The position numbers and the translations under genes were made by a program. A DNA stretch of 64,000 nucleotides from Pseudonocardia parietis (lineage in GTDB: Bacteria; Actinomycetota; Actinomycetes; Mycobacteriales; Pseudonocardiaceae), in contig NZ_JAGINU010000002.1 in NCBI RefSeq assembly GCF_017876315.1, positions 217,543 to 281,542 of the forward strand. The letters run 5' to 3'. This document shows, piece after piece, positions 1-7,765 of this stretch (the first letter of the stretch is position 1; each line of letters opens with the position of its first letter). The notes beneath the pieces are model-generated. The model ran no database searches. It worked only from the letters and a program-made list of their open reading frames with translations, and was not told where the DNA came from.

Positions 1-1
1 G

Positions 2-361
2 GCGACCGATCTGGCCACCGCGTTCGCGCACGTCGGCGGCGGCACGGACGCCTCCTACGAGGCGGTGTTCGACTTCGCGATCATCCACCACATCCCGGAC
101 TGGCGCGACGCGCTGGCCGAGGTAGCCCGGGTGCTCGAACCGGGCGGCCGGTTCTTCTTCGACGAGGTCACCGCCACCGCCCTGGCCCGACCCACCTACC
201 GGGTCCTGTTCGACCACCCCACCCACGACCGGTTCACCACAGGTGAGTTCCTCGCCGAACTCCCGCGCCACGGCTTGGACGTCGGCGATCGGTGGCGTAC
301 CCGCATCGGCGGCGACTACCTGTTCGGGGTTGCGGTACGCGCCGCCCGGGGCCGCACGTGA
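2..361 (+). CDS. Class I SAM-dependent methyltransferase, C-terminal part (5' end cut by window)
   Basis: The reading frame is already open at the window edge and ends at TGA 359-361, giving about 119 residues. The visible part has the post-motif signature FDFAIIHHIPDW, followed by a helix and then VLEPGGRFFFDEV, which is the motif III region of Rossmann-fold methyltransferases of the UbiE/Methyltransf_11 type. The SAM-binding glycine loop lies upstream, outside the window. The substrate cannot be told from this part. The next gene faces it on the other strand, so this is the 3' end of an upstream unit. The family call is secure; the exact reaction is unknown. Confidence 0.75.
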   Translation, partial: ATDLATAFAHVGGGTDASYEAVFDFAIIHHIPDWRDALAEVARVLEPGGRFFFDEVTATALARPTYRVLFDHPTHDRFTTGEFLAELPRHGLDVGDRWRTRIGGDYLFGVAVRAARGRT

Positions 362-427
362 ACAGGCGCACGGGGCGGTCACCTGGCGCGGCACGCTCGC
401 CGAACGAACGTTTGTTGCGCCTCTGGG

Positions 428-820
428 TCAGGTCAGTGAGTCCAGGGCGGTGCGGAGGCGGTTGCCGGCGTCGGCGGCGGTGTCGGCGAGTTCGGCCTGG
501 TCGCCGACGGCGATGCTGAGCAGGGAGCCGGGATCGACGGCCTGGACGATGGTGCGGCCCTCGGCGCGACGGACGGTGACATTGCAGGGCAACAGTAAGC
601 CGACCTCCGGGCTGGCAGAGAGCGCAGCGTGGGCGAGGCCCGGGTTGCAGGCACCGAGGATGGTGTAGTCGTCGACGTGTTCGCCGAGCTTCGCGGCCAG
701 GGTGGCCTTGATATCGATGGTGGTCAGCACCCCGAACCCCTGCTCGGCGAGGGCGGCGGTGACGGCGTCAATGGCCTGTTGGTGGCCGAGGTCGACCTCG
801 ACGGTGTGGGCTATCTGCAC
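428..820 (-). CDS. DUF302 domain protein, copy 1
   Basis: The product has 130 residues. It starts at GTG 820, preceded by AAGGAGAG at good spacing; the open frame runs much further upstream but loses coding character there. DUF302 is a small alpha/beta fold often found next to sulfur, copper or nickel genes; its biochemical role is unknown. Visible landmarks are IAHTVEVDLGHQQAI at the N-terminus, GVLTTIDIKATLAAKLGEH, GACNPGLAHAAL and LLLPCNVTVR with two conserved cysteines. A same-length paralogue lies at 3327-3719 and a decayed one at 57414-57626. Its promoter region near 893-911 holds a degenerate half of the palindrome found before copy 2. A link to persulfide or metal stress is inferred from context. 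Confidence 0.85.
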   Translation of the reverse strand: MQIAHTVEVDLGHQQAIDAVTAALAEQGFGVLTTIDIKATLAAKLGEHVDDYTILGACNPGLAHAALSASPEVGLLLPCNVTVRRAEGRTIVQAVDPGSLLSIAVGDQAELADTAADAGNRLRTALDSLT

Positions 821-1000
821 GGCTACTGCTCTCCTTCGCGTGGAAGTCGGTTCACTGGCGGCCTTGAGTGGTCGGGTCACCAGGCGCCGACATACCCCTG
901 ACCCGCCGGGTGATTCGCAGCGATTCGTCAGAGTCGGCAGGCAGAGCCGCGGGCTTCGACACCCAACGCACCGCGCTGCACCAGCTCCACGGCCCCGAAC

Positions 1001-1216
1001 CGGGCCCTGGACGTCGAGAGCGCTCGTCTGCTGTACGCGATCGCGCACGACCCGTGCAGCATCACCGAGCGACACCTGGCCTACGACCCAGCCGCGGTCG
1101 TCGCCCTGCAACAACGCGGACTCGTCCGCCGCCACCCCGGTGGCGGCGGCTACCTCGAACTCACCGACGACGCCCACTACAGCCTCGCCGCAAGCCCCGC
1201 TCCGCCAGCGCCGTAG
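1001..1216 (+). pseudogene. Orphan coding fragment, possibly winged-helix-like
   Basis: A frame ending at TAG 1214-1216 reads with convincing codon use for about 70 residues (LDVESARLLYAIAHDP, then AAVVALQQRGLVRRHPGGGG and YLELTDDAHYSL). The pattern of helices followed by a GGGGYLELT hairpin resembles a small winged-helix domain. No ATG or GTG in a plausible place starts it, and the upstream part of the frame does not look coding. It is probably the tail of a gene that lost its 5' end. I do not recognise the family and give no function. Confidence 0.35.
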
Positions 1217-1561
1217 CGCTGACTCAGCGTGGTGCCCCGGGCACCGTCATCCCCGTGGCGCGCCGTCCACAGCTGCTTTGTGGAACGACGCGAGAGTGAC
1301 AGTGCTGTCGTGCCACGAGGATGACAGCGCCGGGGTGGTGCAGAGGGACGTGATAACGGTCGAGTTCTCCTGTATATCGATCCACCGCACCGGCTCTTGA
1401 ACAGGCCAGAGTGAGGCGACGGGGACCCCAGACCGGATTGATCCGGTGCATCGACGTGGCCGCAGCCGTCCACGAGCCACGCCTGACCCTGGATGTCGTT
1501 CGTAATACTGCGTCGTCCGCGGCCCGCAACGGTGCTCTTGTGATCGGCCTGTCTGCCTGTC
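1217..1561. other. Non-coding stretch, nothing recognised
   Basis: About 345 bases separate the orphan fragment from the broken DUF6790-like gene. No frame has coding character, and no clear promoter, repeat or RNA structure was seen. It may be eroded DNA between two gene relics. Confidence 0.4.
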
Positions 1562-2005
1562 GTGGCTTTCGTTGTCGCGTTCGTGCTGGCGATCCTGGGG
1601 GGTGCCGGCGCTAGGCACCGACGCTGGAACCCCGTTCGACGAGTTGGCGCTGCGCTGGGTGTTGTTCTTCGGCGCCGGGCCGGCATCGTCGGCGGGGCGG
1701 TCGCGCAAACGATCTTCGCTCGCGCCACGGCGAAAGACTCGGCTGGCAGACCAACGGCTTCCAGTACGAGATCGGCTTCGCCAGCACCGCGATCGGCCTG
1801 GGCGGGATCTATGCCTCCACTCAGGACGCACCGGCGGCCTGGATCGTGGCCGCGCAGGCCGGCGGCCTGTTTCTGCTCCTTGCCGCGGTCAACCACATCG
1901 TGGAGATCGCAACTACGCCCCCGCTATCACAGTCATCCTGGTCAGTCACCTCGGCGTCCCGATCTCTCTACTGGTCCTGCTGATCAGCACAGGCAGCCTC
2001 ACCGC
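1562..2005 (+). pseudogene. Frameshifted DUF6790-like membrane protein
   Basis: Pieces of one membrane protein can be read in order, but only by changing frame at least three times. The pieces are FDELALRWVLFFGAGP (about 1639-1683), GIVGGAVAQTIFARATAKD (about 1683-1740), GWQTNGFQYEIGFAST followed by AIGLGGIYAST and a hydrophobic stretch (about 1742-1910), and NYAPAITVILVSHLGVP (about 1911-1965). This order and the hydrophobic profile fit the DUF6790 family of small actinobacterial membrane proteins; that name is from memory. The 3' end runs into the tail of the convergent nickel transporter gene, so it may also be truncated. Its original role is unknown. Confidence 0.6.
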
Positions 2006-3171
2006 GGCCTGGCCTGCTCGAGCTGGTGCTGGTCGACGGTGTGGTCATGGCCCGGGCTCGGGCTGCCCGGGCTGGTGGCGGTGCTATAGCGCTCCTCGAT
2101 TCGGCCGAACTTCCAGATCGTCAACGCGACGAGCCAGGTGAGCACGAACAGGGCGACGACGGTGTAGCCGACGTAGTTCAGGTCGAGGGTGCCGATGGCG
2201 GCCAGCGGACCGGTGTCGATGTCGAGCTTCTCCACGAGCAGCCCGATCAGCACGATCACGCCGACGACCAGTGCGACGATGACGGAGAGCACGGTGACGG
2301 TCAGGTTGTAGAAGACCTTCCGGACTGGTTTGAGGAATGCCCAGCCGTAGGCGCGGGCCATGAAGATGCCGTCGGCGGTGTCGAACAGGCTCATTCCGGC
2401 GGCGAAGAGTAGCGGCAGGACGAGGATCGTGTACCAGGGCAAGGTGAGCGCGGAGCCGGCGGCGAGCACGAGCAGGGCGACCTGGGTGGCGGTGTCGAAG
2501 CCCAGTCCCATGAGTAGCCCGACCGGGTACATGTGCCAGGGTTTGCTCACCCGGCGCATCACCCGGCCGAGCAGGCGGGCCAGGAAGCCGCGGTTGTGCA
2601 GCTGGCGCTCCAGCTCGGCCTCGTCGAGCCCGCCGGCGCGCATCTGGCGGAACACCCGGGCGATGCCGATCACGGCGAACAGGTTCATCAGCCCGATCAG
2701 GATCAGGAACACCCCGGCCACGATGGTGCCGATCAGCCCGAGGATCTGCTGGAGCTGGGAGTTCTCGTCCTGAACCGGCCCGACGAGCACGCTGGCCCCC
2801 AGCGCCAGCAGCAGCGACAGCCCGAACACCACGCTGGAGTGGCCCAGCGAGAACCAGAAGCCGGTGCTGAGGCCGGGCTTGCCTTCGCCGACCAGCTTGC
2901 GGGTGGTGTTGTCGATCGCGGCGATGTGGTCGGCGTCGAAGGCATGGCGCACCCCGAGCAGGAACGCGGTGAATCCCAGTCCGGCCCCGAACACCCCGGT
3001 GCTACCCAGCGCCAGGTTCTGCGGGGCGATCACCAGGACCAGCACCGCCCAGCCCACCACGTTGAGCAGCACGACGAACCCGACCATGCCGAGGATGGAT
3101 AACTTGTCGGCCCGGTCCCATCGGGCGGCGCCGCGTGTGGCCGCGACCGGAGCCGAGATCACGTCGCTCAT
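1999..3171 (-). CDS. NiCoT-family nickel/cobalt transporter (HoxN/NixA type)
   Basis: This is a 390-residue inner-membrane protein with about eight hydrophobic segments. The family signature HX4DH is present as RHAFDADHIAAIDN near residue 85, followed by the motifs LGFDTATQVALL and GMSLFDTADGIFMARA. In the family, such proteins carry Ni2+ or Co2+, for uptake or export depending on the member. The second motif has TATQ where many members have TATE. I chose ATG 3171, with GGCGGAT upstream, over ATG 3192, which only adds seven unmatched residues. It lies 155 bases downstream of DUF302 copy 2 on the same strand and may share its operator-controlled promoter. The family call is firm; the direction of transport is not. 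Confidence 0.9.
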   Translation of the reverse strand: MSDVISAPVAATRGAARWDRADKLSILGMVGFVVLLNVVGWAVLVLVIAPQNLALGSTGVFGAGLGFTAFLLGVRHAFDADHIAAIDNTTRKLVGEGKPGLSTGFWFSLGHSSVVFGLSLLLALGASVLVGPVQDENSQLQQILGLIGTIVAGVFLILIGLMNLFAVIGIARVFRQMRAGGLDEAELERQLHNRGFLARLLGRVMRRVSKPWHMYPVGLLMGLGFDTATQVALLVLAAGSALTLPWYTILVLPLLFAAGMSLFDTADGIFMARAYGWAFLKPVRKVFYNLTVTVLSVIVALVVGVIVLIGLLVEKLDIDTGPLAAIGTLDLNYVGYTVVALFVLTWLVALTIWKFGRIEERYSTATSPGSPSPGHDHTVDQHQLEQARPR

Positions 3172-3326
3172 GCGGCAACTATCCGCCATCAAGCGGTTGT
3201 TGCATAGAGACGGCGGTAAGCCCGTTTATGCTGTGGAGCGTCGCCGGGGCGCTCGCCCTGCGCATGTCGGGACCGCCCGGGCGTGGGGGCGCTGCGTGCG
3301 GATCGACTCAGCGATGGCGGTCTTGG

Positions 3327-3719
3327 TCATGCGAGTGAGACGAGGTCCGTGCGGAGTCGCCTGCCGGCATCGGCGGCGGTGTCGGCGAGTTCGGCTAGGT
3401 CGCCGGCAGCGATGCCGAGCAGGGAGCCGGGATCGATGGCCTGGACGATGGTGCGGCCCTCGCCGCGGCGCACGGCGACGTTGCAGGGCAGTAGCAGGCC
3501 GACCTCCGGGCTGGCGAAGAGTGCGGCGTGGGCGGGGCCCGGGTTGCAGGCACCGAGGATAGTGTAGTCGTCGACGTGCTCGCCGAGCTTCGCCGCAAGG
3601 GTGGCCTTGATATCGATGGTCGTCAGCACGCCGAATCCCTGCTCGGCGAGGGCGGCGGTGACGGTGTCGACGGCCTGTTGGTGGTCGAGGTCGACCTCGA
3701 CGGTGTGGGCGATGTGCAG
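3327..3719 (-). CDS. DUF302 domain protein, copy 2 (apparent CTG start)
   Basis: This paralogue of the gene at 428-820 has exactly the same length (130 residues) and the same landmarks: IAHTVEVDLDHQQAV, GVLTTIDIKATLAAKLGEH, GACNPGPAHAAL and LLLPCNVAVR. Aligning the two ribosome-binding regions places a CTG (3719-3717) where copy 1 has GTG. The next usual start, a GTG inside GVLTTID, would remove about 35 conserved residues, so either CTG is used or expression is weak. A strong inverted repeat lies about 60 bases upstream (3782-3795), between this gene and the divergent cstR-like gene. The nickel transporter follows downstream. Function is unknown; sulfur or metal stress is inferred from the neighbours. 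Confidence 0.8.
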   Translation of the reverse strand: MHIAHTVEVDLDHQQAVDTVTAALAEQGFGVLTTIDIKATLAAKLGEHVDDYTILGACNPGPAHAALFASPEVGLLLPCNVAVRRGEGRTIVQAIDPGSLLGIAAGDLAELADTAADAGRRLRTDLVSLA

Positions 3720-3781
3720 CGCTGCTGGTTCCTTTCGTCGGGGACTCGGCGCGGGTGGCCGGGGTCACGCCGCTATCGGAA

Positions 3782-3795
3782 TACCCCCCGGGGTA
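3782..3795. promoter_or_regulatory. CsoR/CstR-type operator
   Basis: The sequence TACCCCCCGGGGTA is a near-perfect inverted repeat of TACCCC and GGGGTA arms. It lies between the divergent DUF302 copy 2 and the CstR-type repressor gene. G/C-tract palindromes of this kind flanked by TA are typical of CsoR-family repressors. Similar sites occur at 4235, 10222 and 57692, so autoregulation and a small regulon are likely. Confidence 0.7.
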
Positions 3796-3858
3796 CGGTC
3801 GGTTGCGCGGAGGGCGAGCCCACGGACTCACCGTGGGTGCCCGGGAACGGAGTCGGCG

Positions 3859-4125
3859 ATGCAGGTCCAGCCCAGTGAACTCAGTGATGTGGTGAGCCGG
3901 CTGCGCCGTGTGGAGGGTCAGATCAGCGGGATCATCCGCATGATCGAGGACGGGCGCGAGTGCAAGGACGTGGTCACCCAGCTCGCCGCCGCCGCCCGGG
4001 CGTTGGACAAGGCCGGCTTCAAGATCATCGCGACCGGCCTGCGGCACTGCATGACCCAGAACGACGAGGGGGAGCGCGCAGTCGACGTGGCCGAGATGGA
4101 ACGGCTGTTCCTCTCGCTGGCCTGA
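3859..4125 (+). CDS. CsoR-family repressor, CstR-like (persulfide-sensing type)
   Basis: The product has 88 residues and is an all-helical CsoR-family DNA-binding repressor (DUF156), starting with VVSRLRRVEGQISGIIRMI. In copper-sensing CsoR the metal site is Cys-His-Cys. Here Cys35 and Cys64 are kept, but the position of the copper-binding His is Gly60 (TGLRHC). This two-cysteine pattern is what persulfide-sensing CstR proteins show, where a di- or trisulfide links the pair. The ATG at 3859 was chosen because the family fold begins a few residues later. The gene sits between a palindromic operator and the persulfide dioxygenase gene, which has its own copy of the operator. Repression of that gene, relieved by persulfide, is the likely role. 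Confidence 0.85.
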   Translation: MQVQPSELSDVVSRLRRVEGQISGIIRMIEDGRECKDVVTQLAAAARALDKAGFKIIATGLRHCMTQNDEGERAVDVAEMERLFLSLA

Positions 4126-4234
4126 GCGCGCCGGGCCCCGGAGAGCTCCGGCCGGACCGACGTCGGGAGCGGCGAGAACGCCGAGCTTGACGGACCATCG
4201 AGACCAGAACGACGACCGAGTCACACGGTAGGGA

Positions 4235-4248
4235 TACCCTACCGGGTA
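4235..4248. promoter_or_regulatory. CstR-type operator upstream of persulfide dioxygenase
   Basis: TACCCTACCGGGTA is an inverted repeat that ends only ten bases before the ATG at 4258 and abuts the ribosome-binding region GGGAAG. Its arms match the palindromes at 3782 and 10222. A repressor bound here would block both transcription and access to the leader. Confidence 0.65.
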
Positions 4249-4257
4249 GGGAAGCTA

Positions 4258-5655
4258 ATGATCGACATTCGAACGATTGCGACGTCCGGCCTCGGTGACC
4301 GCAGCTACCTGGTCACCGACGGTGAGGTGGCGGTGGTGATCGACCCGCAGCGCGACATCGATCGGGTCCTGGATCTGGCCGCCGACCTCGGTGTGCCGGT
4401 CACGCATGTCGCTGAGACCCACATCCACAACGACTACGTCACCGGCGGGCTCGACCTCGCGCGGCGCACCGGCGCGGCGTATCTGGTCAACGCTGCGGAC
4501 GAGGTCGGTTTCGACTGCACTCCGATCGCCGACGGCGAGGAGGTCTCGGCCGGATCGATGCGTCTGCGGGCGATCGCCACGCCGGGACATACCCACCATC
4601 ACCTGTCCTACGCCCTGCTCGACACCACCGCGGACGCAGGCGGCGAGGTGGTGGCGGTGTTCACCGGCGGGTCGATGCTCTACGGCACCACCGGGCGCAC
4701 CGACCTCGTCTCACCGGAGGACACCGTCGAGTTGACCCACGCCCAGTTCCACTCGGTGCGCCGGCTGGTCGCCGAGCTGCCCGCCGCGGCCGCGGTCTAC
4801 CCGACCCACGGGTTCGGTAGCTTCTGCGCGAGCACGCCGGCCAGCGGCGCCGACGGCTCCACCGTCGGGCAGGAGGCCACCACCAACCCGGCACTGACCC
4901 AGGACGAGCAGGACTACGTCGAGGCGCTGATCGCCGGACTGGGGGCGTTCCCGACCTACTACGCCCGCATGGGACCGGCGAACACGGCCGGACCCGCCCC
5001 GGTCGACCTGTCGGCCCCGGAACCGGTCGACCCCGCCGAGCTGCGACGCCGCCTCGAGGCCGGCCAGTGGGTGGTCGACCTGCGTGAGCGCACCGCGTTC
5101 GCCGCCGGTCACCTGCCCGGCTCGCTAGGCTACGAACTCTCGACACCATTCGTCACCTACTTCGGCTGGACGTTCGACTTCGACGCCGAGCTGACCCTGA
5201 TCGGCGACGACCCTCAGCAGGTCGCCGACGCCCAACGCGAATTGGTCCGGATCGGCATCGACCGCTTCGCCGGCGCCGCCACCGGCCCGATCGAGTCCCT
5301 CGACGCCGGGCAGGGTCTGCGGTCCTACCCGGTCTCGGACTTCCCCGGCCTAGCCGCGGCCCGCGCACAGCATGGCCGGAGCGGGCTGTTCATCGTTGAT
5401 GCCCGCCGCGACGAGGAACGCGCCGCCGGCGGGGTCCAGGGATCGGTGCACATTCCGCTGCACGAGCTGGCGGCCCGCCGCGACGAGGTCCCCGACGGCC
5501 AGGTGTGGGTCTACTGCGGTTCGGGCTATCGCGCCTCGATCGCCGCCTCGATGCTCGACCGACCCGGCCGCGACCTGGTCCTGATCAACGACGACTGGCC
5601 GCGGGCCGCCGCGGCCGGGCTGCCCATCACCGACCAGCCCACCACCGGCAACTGA
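4258..5655 (+). CDS. Persulfide dioxygenase-rhodanese fusion (CstB-like)
   Basis: The product has 465 residues and three parts in order. An N-terminal metallo-beta-lactamase domain of the ETHE1/persulfide dioxygenase type carries ETHIHNDYVTGG, TPGHTHHHLSY, GSMLYGTTGRTDL and YPTHGFGSFC. A central rhodanese fold (about residues 260-350) has no active-site cysteine. A C-terminal rhodanese domain has the loop VYCGSGYRAS with Cys420. This is the domain plan of CstB, which oxidises low-molecular-weight persulfides and releases thiosulfate. The start is the ATG ten bases after the operator. With the CstR-type regulator upstream and a rhodanese-membrane protein downstream, it forms a sulfide/persulfide detoxification unit. 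Confidence in the family is high; thiosulfate as the product is by homology only. Confidence 0.9.
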   Translation: MIDIRTIATSGLGDRSYLVTDGEVAVVIDPQRDIDRVLDLAADLGVPVTHVAETHIHNDYVTGGLDLARRTGAAYLVNAADEVGFDCTPIADGEEVSAGSMRLRAIATPGHTHHHLSYALLDTTADAGGEVVAVFTGGSMLYGTTGRTDLVSPEDTVELTHAQFHSVRRLVAELPAAAAVYPTHGFGSFCASTPASGADGSTVGQEATTNPALTQDEQDYVEALIAGLGAFPTYYARMGPANTAGPAPVDLSAPEPVDPAELRRRLEAGQWVVDLRERTAFAAGHLPGSLGYELSTPFVTYFGWTFDFDAELTLIGDDPQQVADAQRELVRIGIDRFAGAATGPIESLDAGQGLRSYPVSDFPGLAAARAQHGRSGLFIVDARRDEERAAGGVQGSVHIPLHELAARRDEVPDGQVWVYCGSGYRASIAASMLDRPGRDLVLINDDWPRAAAAGLPITDQPTTGN

Positions 5656-5762
5656 CCCCTACCCAGGCGCCACGCACGGGCACCTCCCAGGGCCCGCCCC
5701 GACAGCTGGCGCAGCTCCACGGGGCGATCGCCTCGACGTAGAACGAGAGGACCCCTTCTCCC

Positions 5763-6410
5763 ATGACCACGACCTCCACGCCCGAAACCTCCCCGGCCGG
5801 GCACACCGCCGACGCCGACACCGTCATCGCCTGGCACCAGGCCGCCGCGCGCAGCGGGTCCGATACACCGATGCTCGTCGACGTCCGCAGCGCGGCCGAG
5901 TACGAGGCCTCCCACATCCGCGGCTCCTACCACGTGCCGCTGGCCACACTGGCCACACACACCCGTGACATCGCCGCCCACATCACGGGCCCCGTGGTGC
6001 TGGTGTGCCAGTCCGGGATCCGCGCCGAGCAGGCCCGACGCCACCTCGCCGCGACGGGTCTGGAACACGCCCACGTCCTCGACGGCGGCCTGGCCGCCTA
6101 CACCGCCGCGGGCGGTGAGATTGTCTGCGGCCGCCAGAGCTGGGCGCTGGAGCGCCAGGTCCGGCTCGTCGCCGGGGCCCTCGTGCTCGCCGGGCTGACC
6201 GCGGGGCGGCTCGTCTCGCCGAAGGCCCGAGTGCTGGCCGGCGGGATCGGCGCCGGGCTCACCTTCTCCGCGCTGAGCAACACCTGCGCCATGGGCGCCG
6301 CCCTGGCCCGGCTCCCGTTCAACCGCGACGTCGCCGAGCCCGAGGTCGGCGAGATCCTCGCCGCATTGCGAGCCCGGCGGCACGAACGCGTCCGGGACAC
6401 GCAACGGTGA
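5763..6410 (+). CDS. Rhodanese with C-terminal membrane domain (YgaP-like)
   Basis: This 215-residue protein has an N-terminal rhodanese domain with active-site loop VCQSGIRAEQ, giving a Cys that can carry a persulfide. It is followed by two hydrophobic segments (VRLVAGALVLAGLTAGRLV and a second around SALSNTCAMGAALA). This resembles YgaP, an inner-membrane rhodanese with a DUF2892 tail. It probably holds persulfide sulfur at the membrane for the neighbouring dioxygenase or for export. It lies 107 bases after the dioxygenase gene, and its stop overlaps the GTG of the following TauE gene (GTGA), so those two were translated together before TauE broke. Confidence 0.85.
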   Translation: MTTTSTPETSPAGHTADADTVIAWHQAAARSGSDTPMLVDVRSAAEYEASHIRGSYHVPLATLATHTRDIAAHITGPVVLVCQSGIRAEQARRHLAATGLEHAHVLDGGLAAYTAAGGEIVCGRQSWALERQVRLVAGALVLAGLTAGRLVSPKARVLAGGIGAGLTFSALSNTCAMGAALARLPFNRDVAEPEVGEILAALRARRHERVRDTQR

Positions 6411-7197
6411 TCGTCTTCGCGGCAGGGTTCGGGCTGCTCATCGGCGCCCTGCTTGGCCTCGTGGGCGGCGGTGGCGGCATCCTCGCCGTGCCCGCCCTCG
6501 TCTAGGGGCTCGGGCTCCCCCTGGCCGAGGCGGTCACCGCATCGCTGGTGGTGGTCGGTCTGGCTTCGGCGGTTGCGGTCGCCCCGCGCGCCCGCCGTGA
6601 GGTCGACTGGCGCCTCGCCGCGATCATCGGCCGCGGGCATCCCCACGTCGGTGGCCGGCGGGATTGTCCAGCAGCAACTGGACGGCCGATGACTGTTGCT
6701 AGTCTTCGCCGCGCTCATGGTCGCCGCCGGCCTGCGGATGCTGCGCGGCACCGACGAGGCCGGCGGGGTGTGAGCTTCCCGGCGGCGGCGTCGCCTGGCG
6801 CCACTGCCTGCCCCGCGCCGTCGCGACCGGGCTGCTGGTCGGGTTCCTGACCGGATTACTCGGCGTCGGTGGCGGTTTCCTGCTCGTGCCCGCCCTCGTC
6901 GTCGCCCTCAGGCTACGGCCCCCGAGTGCGGTGGCCACCTCGCTGGTGGTCATCGTCATCAACTCGATCGCCGCGCGCCTGCCCTACCTCACCGCCGCCA
7001 GCGCGGCCGGTACCGCGGGCGGGCTCGAGTGGTGGATCATCGGCGCGTTCGCCGCCGCCGCGATCCTCGCCTCGCTCCCGGCCGGCCGCCTCGCCCGCCG
7101 GTTGCCAGCGAGGACGCTGAGCCGCGGGTTCGCCACACTGGTCCTACTCGTCGCCGCCGGCGTCACGACCCAGACCGTCATCGCTATCGCCACCTGA
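6407..7197 (+). pseudogene. Broken TauE/SafE (TSUP) sulfite/sulfur-anion exporter
   Basis: The GTG start overlaps the stop of the rhodanese gene. The first frame reads FGLLIGALLGLVGGGGGIL, the hallmark glycine-rich first segment of TauE/SafE permeases, and then meets an in-frame TAG at 6502-6504. Reading resumes in the same frame (LAEAVTASLVVVGLASAV), shifts near 6640, and shifts again before LLGVGGGFLLVPALVVALRL, the second half of the internally duplicated permease. The original length would be about 260 residues. In persulfide operons this family is thought to export sulfite or other sulfur anions. With one stop and at least two frameshifts it cannot make a full transporter. Confidence 0.85.
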
Positions 7198-7216
7198 CAG
7201 TGAGGATGATGTAGGT

Positions 7217-7301
7217 GAGCCCCGCAGCGGTCGGTCTGACCCACCGCCTGACTGACTCCTGGTCCTCAACCGGATCTGTCGGCCGGTCCGCTGCGGGGCT
7301 C
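7217..7301. repeat. 14-bp perfect inverted repeat with 57-base spacer
   Basis: GAGCCCCGCAGCGG at 7217-7230 is exactly reversed at 7288-7301. It sits just after the broken TauE gene and before the IS3 left end at 7383. It could be a long-looped terminator of the persulfide operon or the ends of a tiny non-autonomous element. No poly-T follows, so simple rho-independent termination is unlikely. Confidence 0.5.
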
Positions 7302-7453
7302 GCTTGCACTCACCAGACGGCGGTTGTGACCTCATAGGAGCCTGTGCCAGCAGGCACCCATCACTGTCTTGTCCGCTCGCCCTGAGCTTCCCCCGCTTCG
7401 CCGGAGTCTTCGAAGACTGGTCCCATGGTTAGGGACTGGGAAGGAAGGCTCTG

Positions 7454-7765
7454 TTGGCAGCACCGAGGAAGTACCCCGATGAGCTGCGGGAACGGGCGGT
7501 CCGGCTGTATCGACAGTCCGAGCCGCGGCCGTCGTTCAAGCGGCTGGCCGAGCAACTCAACGTGCACCCCGAGGCCCTGCGGAACTGGGTCCGTCAGGCC
7601 GAGGCCGACGCCGGCGAACGGCATGACCGCCCAAGCACTGACATGGTCGAGGAGAACCGCAGGTTGGCCGCCGAGAACGCCGAGCTGCGGCGGGTCAACG
7701 AGGTCCTGCGCGCGGCGAGTGCGTATTTCGCCAGCGAGATCGGCCCGACCCGGAGGTGGTCATGA
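7454..7765 (+). CDS. IS3-family OrfA (helix-turn-helix subunit)
   Basis: This 103-residue protein begins at TTG 7454, preceded by the strong site GGAAGGAAGG. It has the transposase_8 helix-turn-helix (YPDELRERAVRLYR, then RLAEQLNVHPEALRNWVRQ) and a C-terminal leucine-zipper-like stretch (EENRRLAAENAELRRVNEVL) that mediates multimerisation in the family. It overlaps orfB by ten bases in a different frame. In IS3 elements a -1 frameshift in such an overlap makes the OrfAB transposase. No A6G-type slippery run is visible here, so the frameshift site is not clear. Confidence 0.9.
   Translation: MAAPRKYPDELRERAVRLYRQSEPRPSFKRLAEQLNVHPEALRNWVRQAEADAGERHDRPSTDMVEENRRLAAENAELRRVNEVLRAASAYFASEIGPTRRWS

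Noticed and set aside
893..911. A full CstR-type operator before DUF302 copy 1
   Set aside because: Only ATACCCC and a distant GGGTG are present, with 9 bases between, so symmetry is too poor to call a site.
428..1177. Longer 249-residue start for DUF302 copy 1
   Set aside because: The extra N-terminal 119 residues lack coding character, overlap an opposite coding fragment, and are not matched in copy 2; GTG 820 has a strong ribosome-binding site.
6407..6504. The in-frame TAG of the TauE gene as a recoded or read-through stop
   Set aside because: Two further frameshifts downstream break the gene anyway, so read-through would not restore it.
7197..7382. A tRNA or small RNA in the gap before the IS3 element
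   Set aside because: The inverted repeat does not form a cloverleaf and no acceptor end or anticodon arm can be placed.
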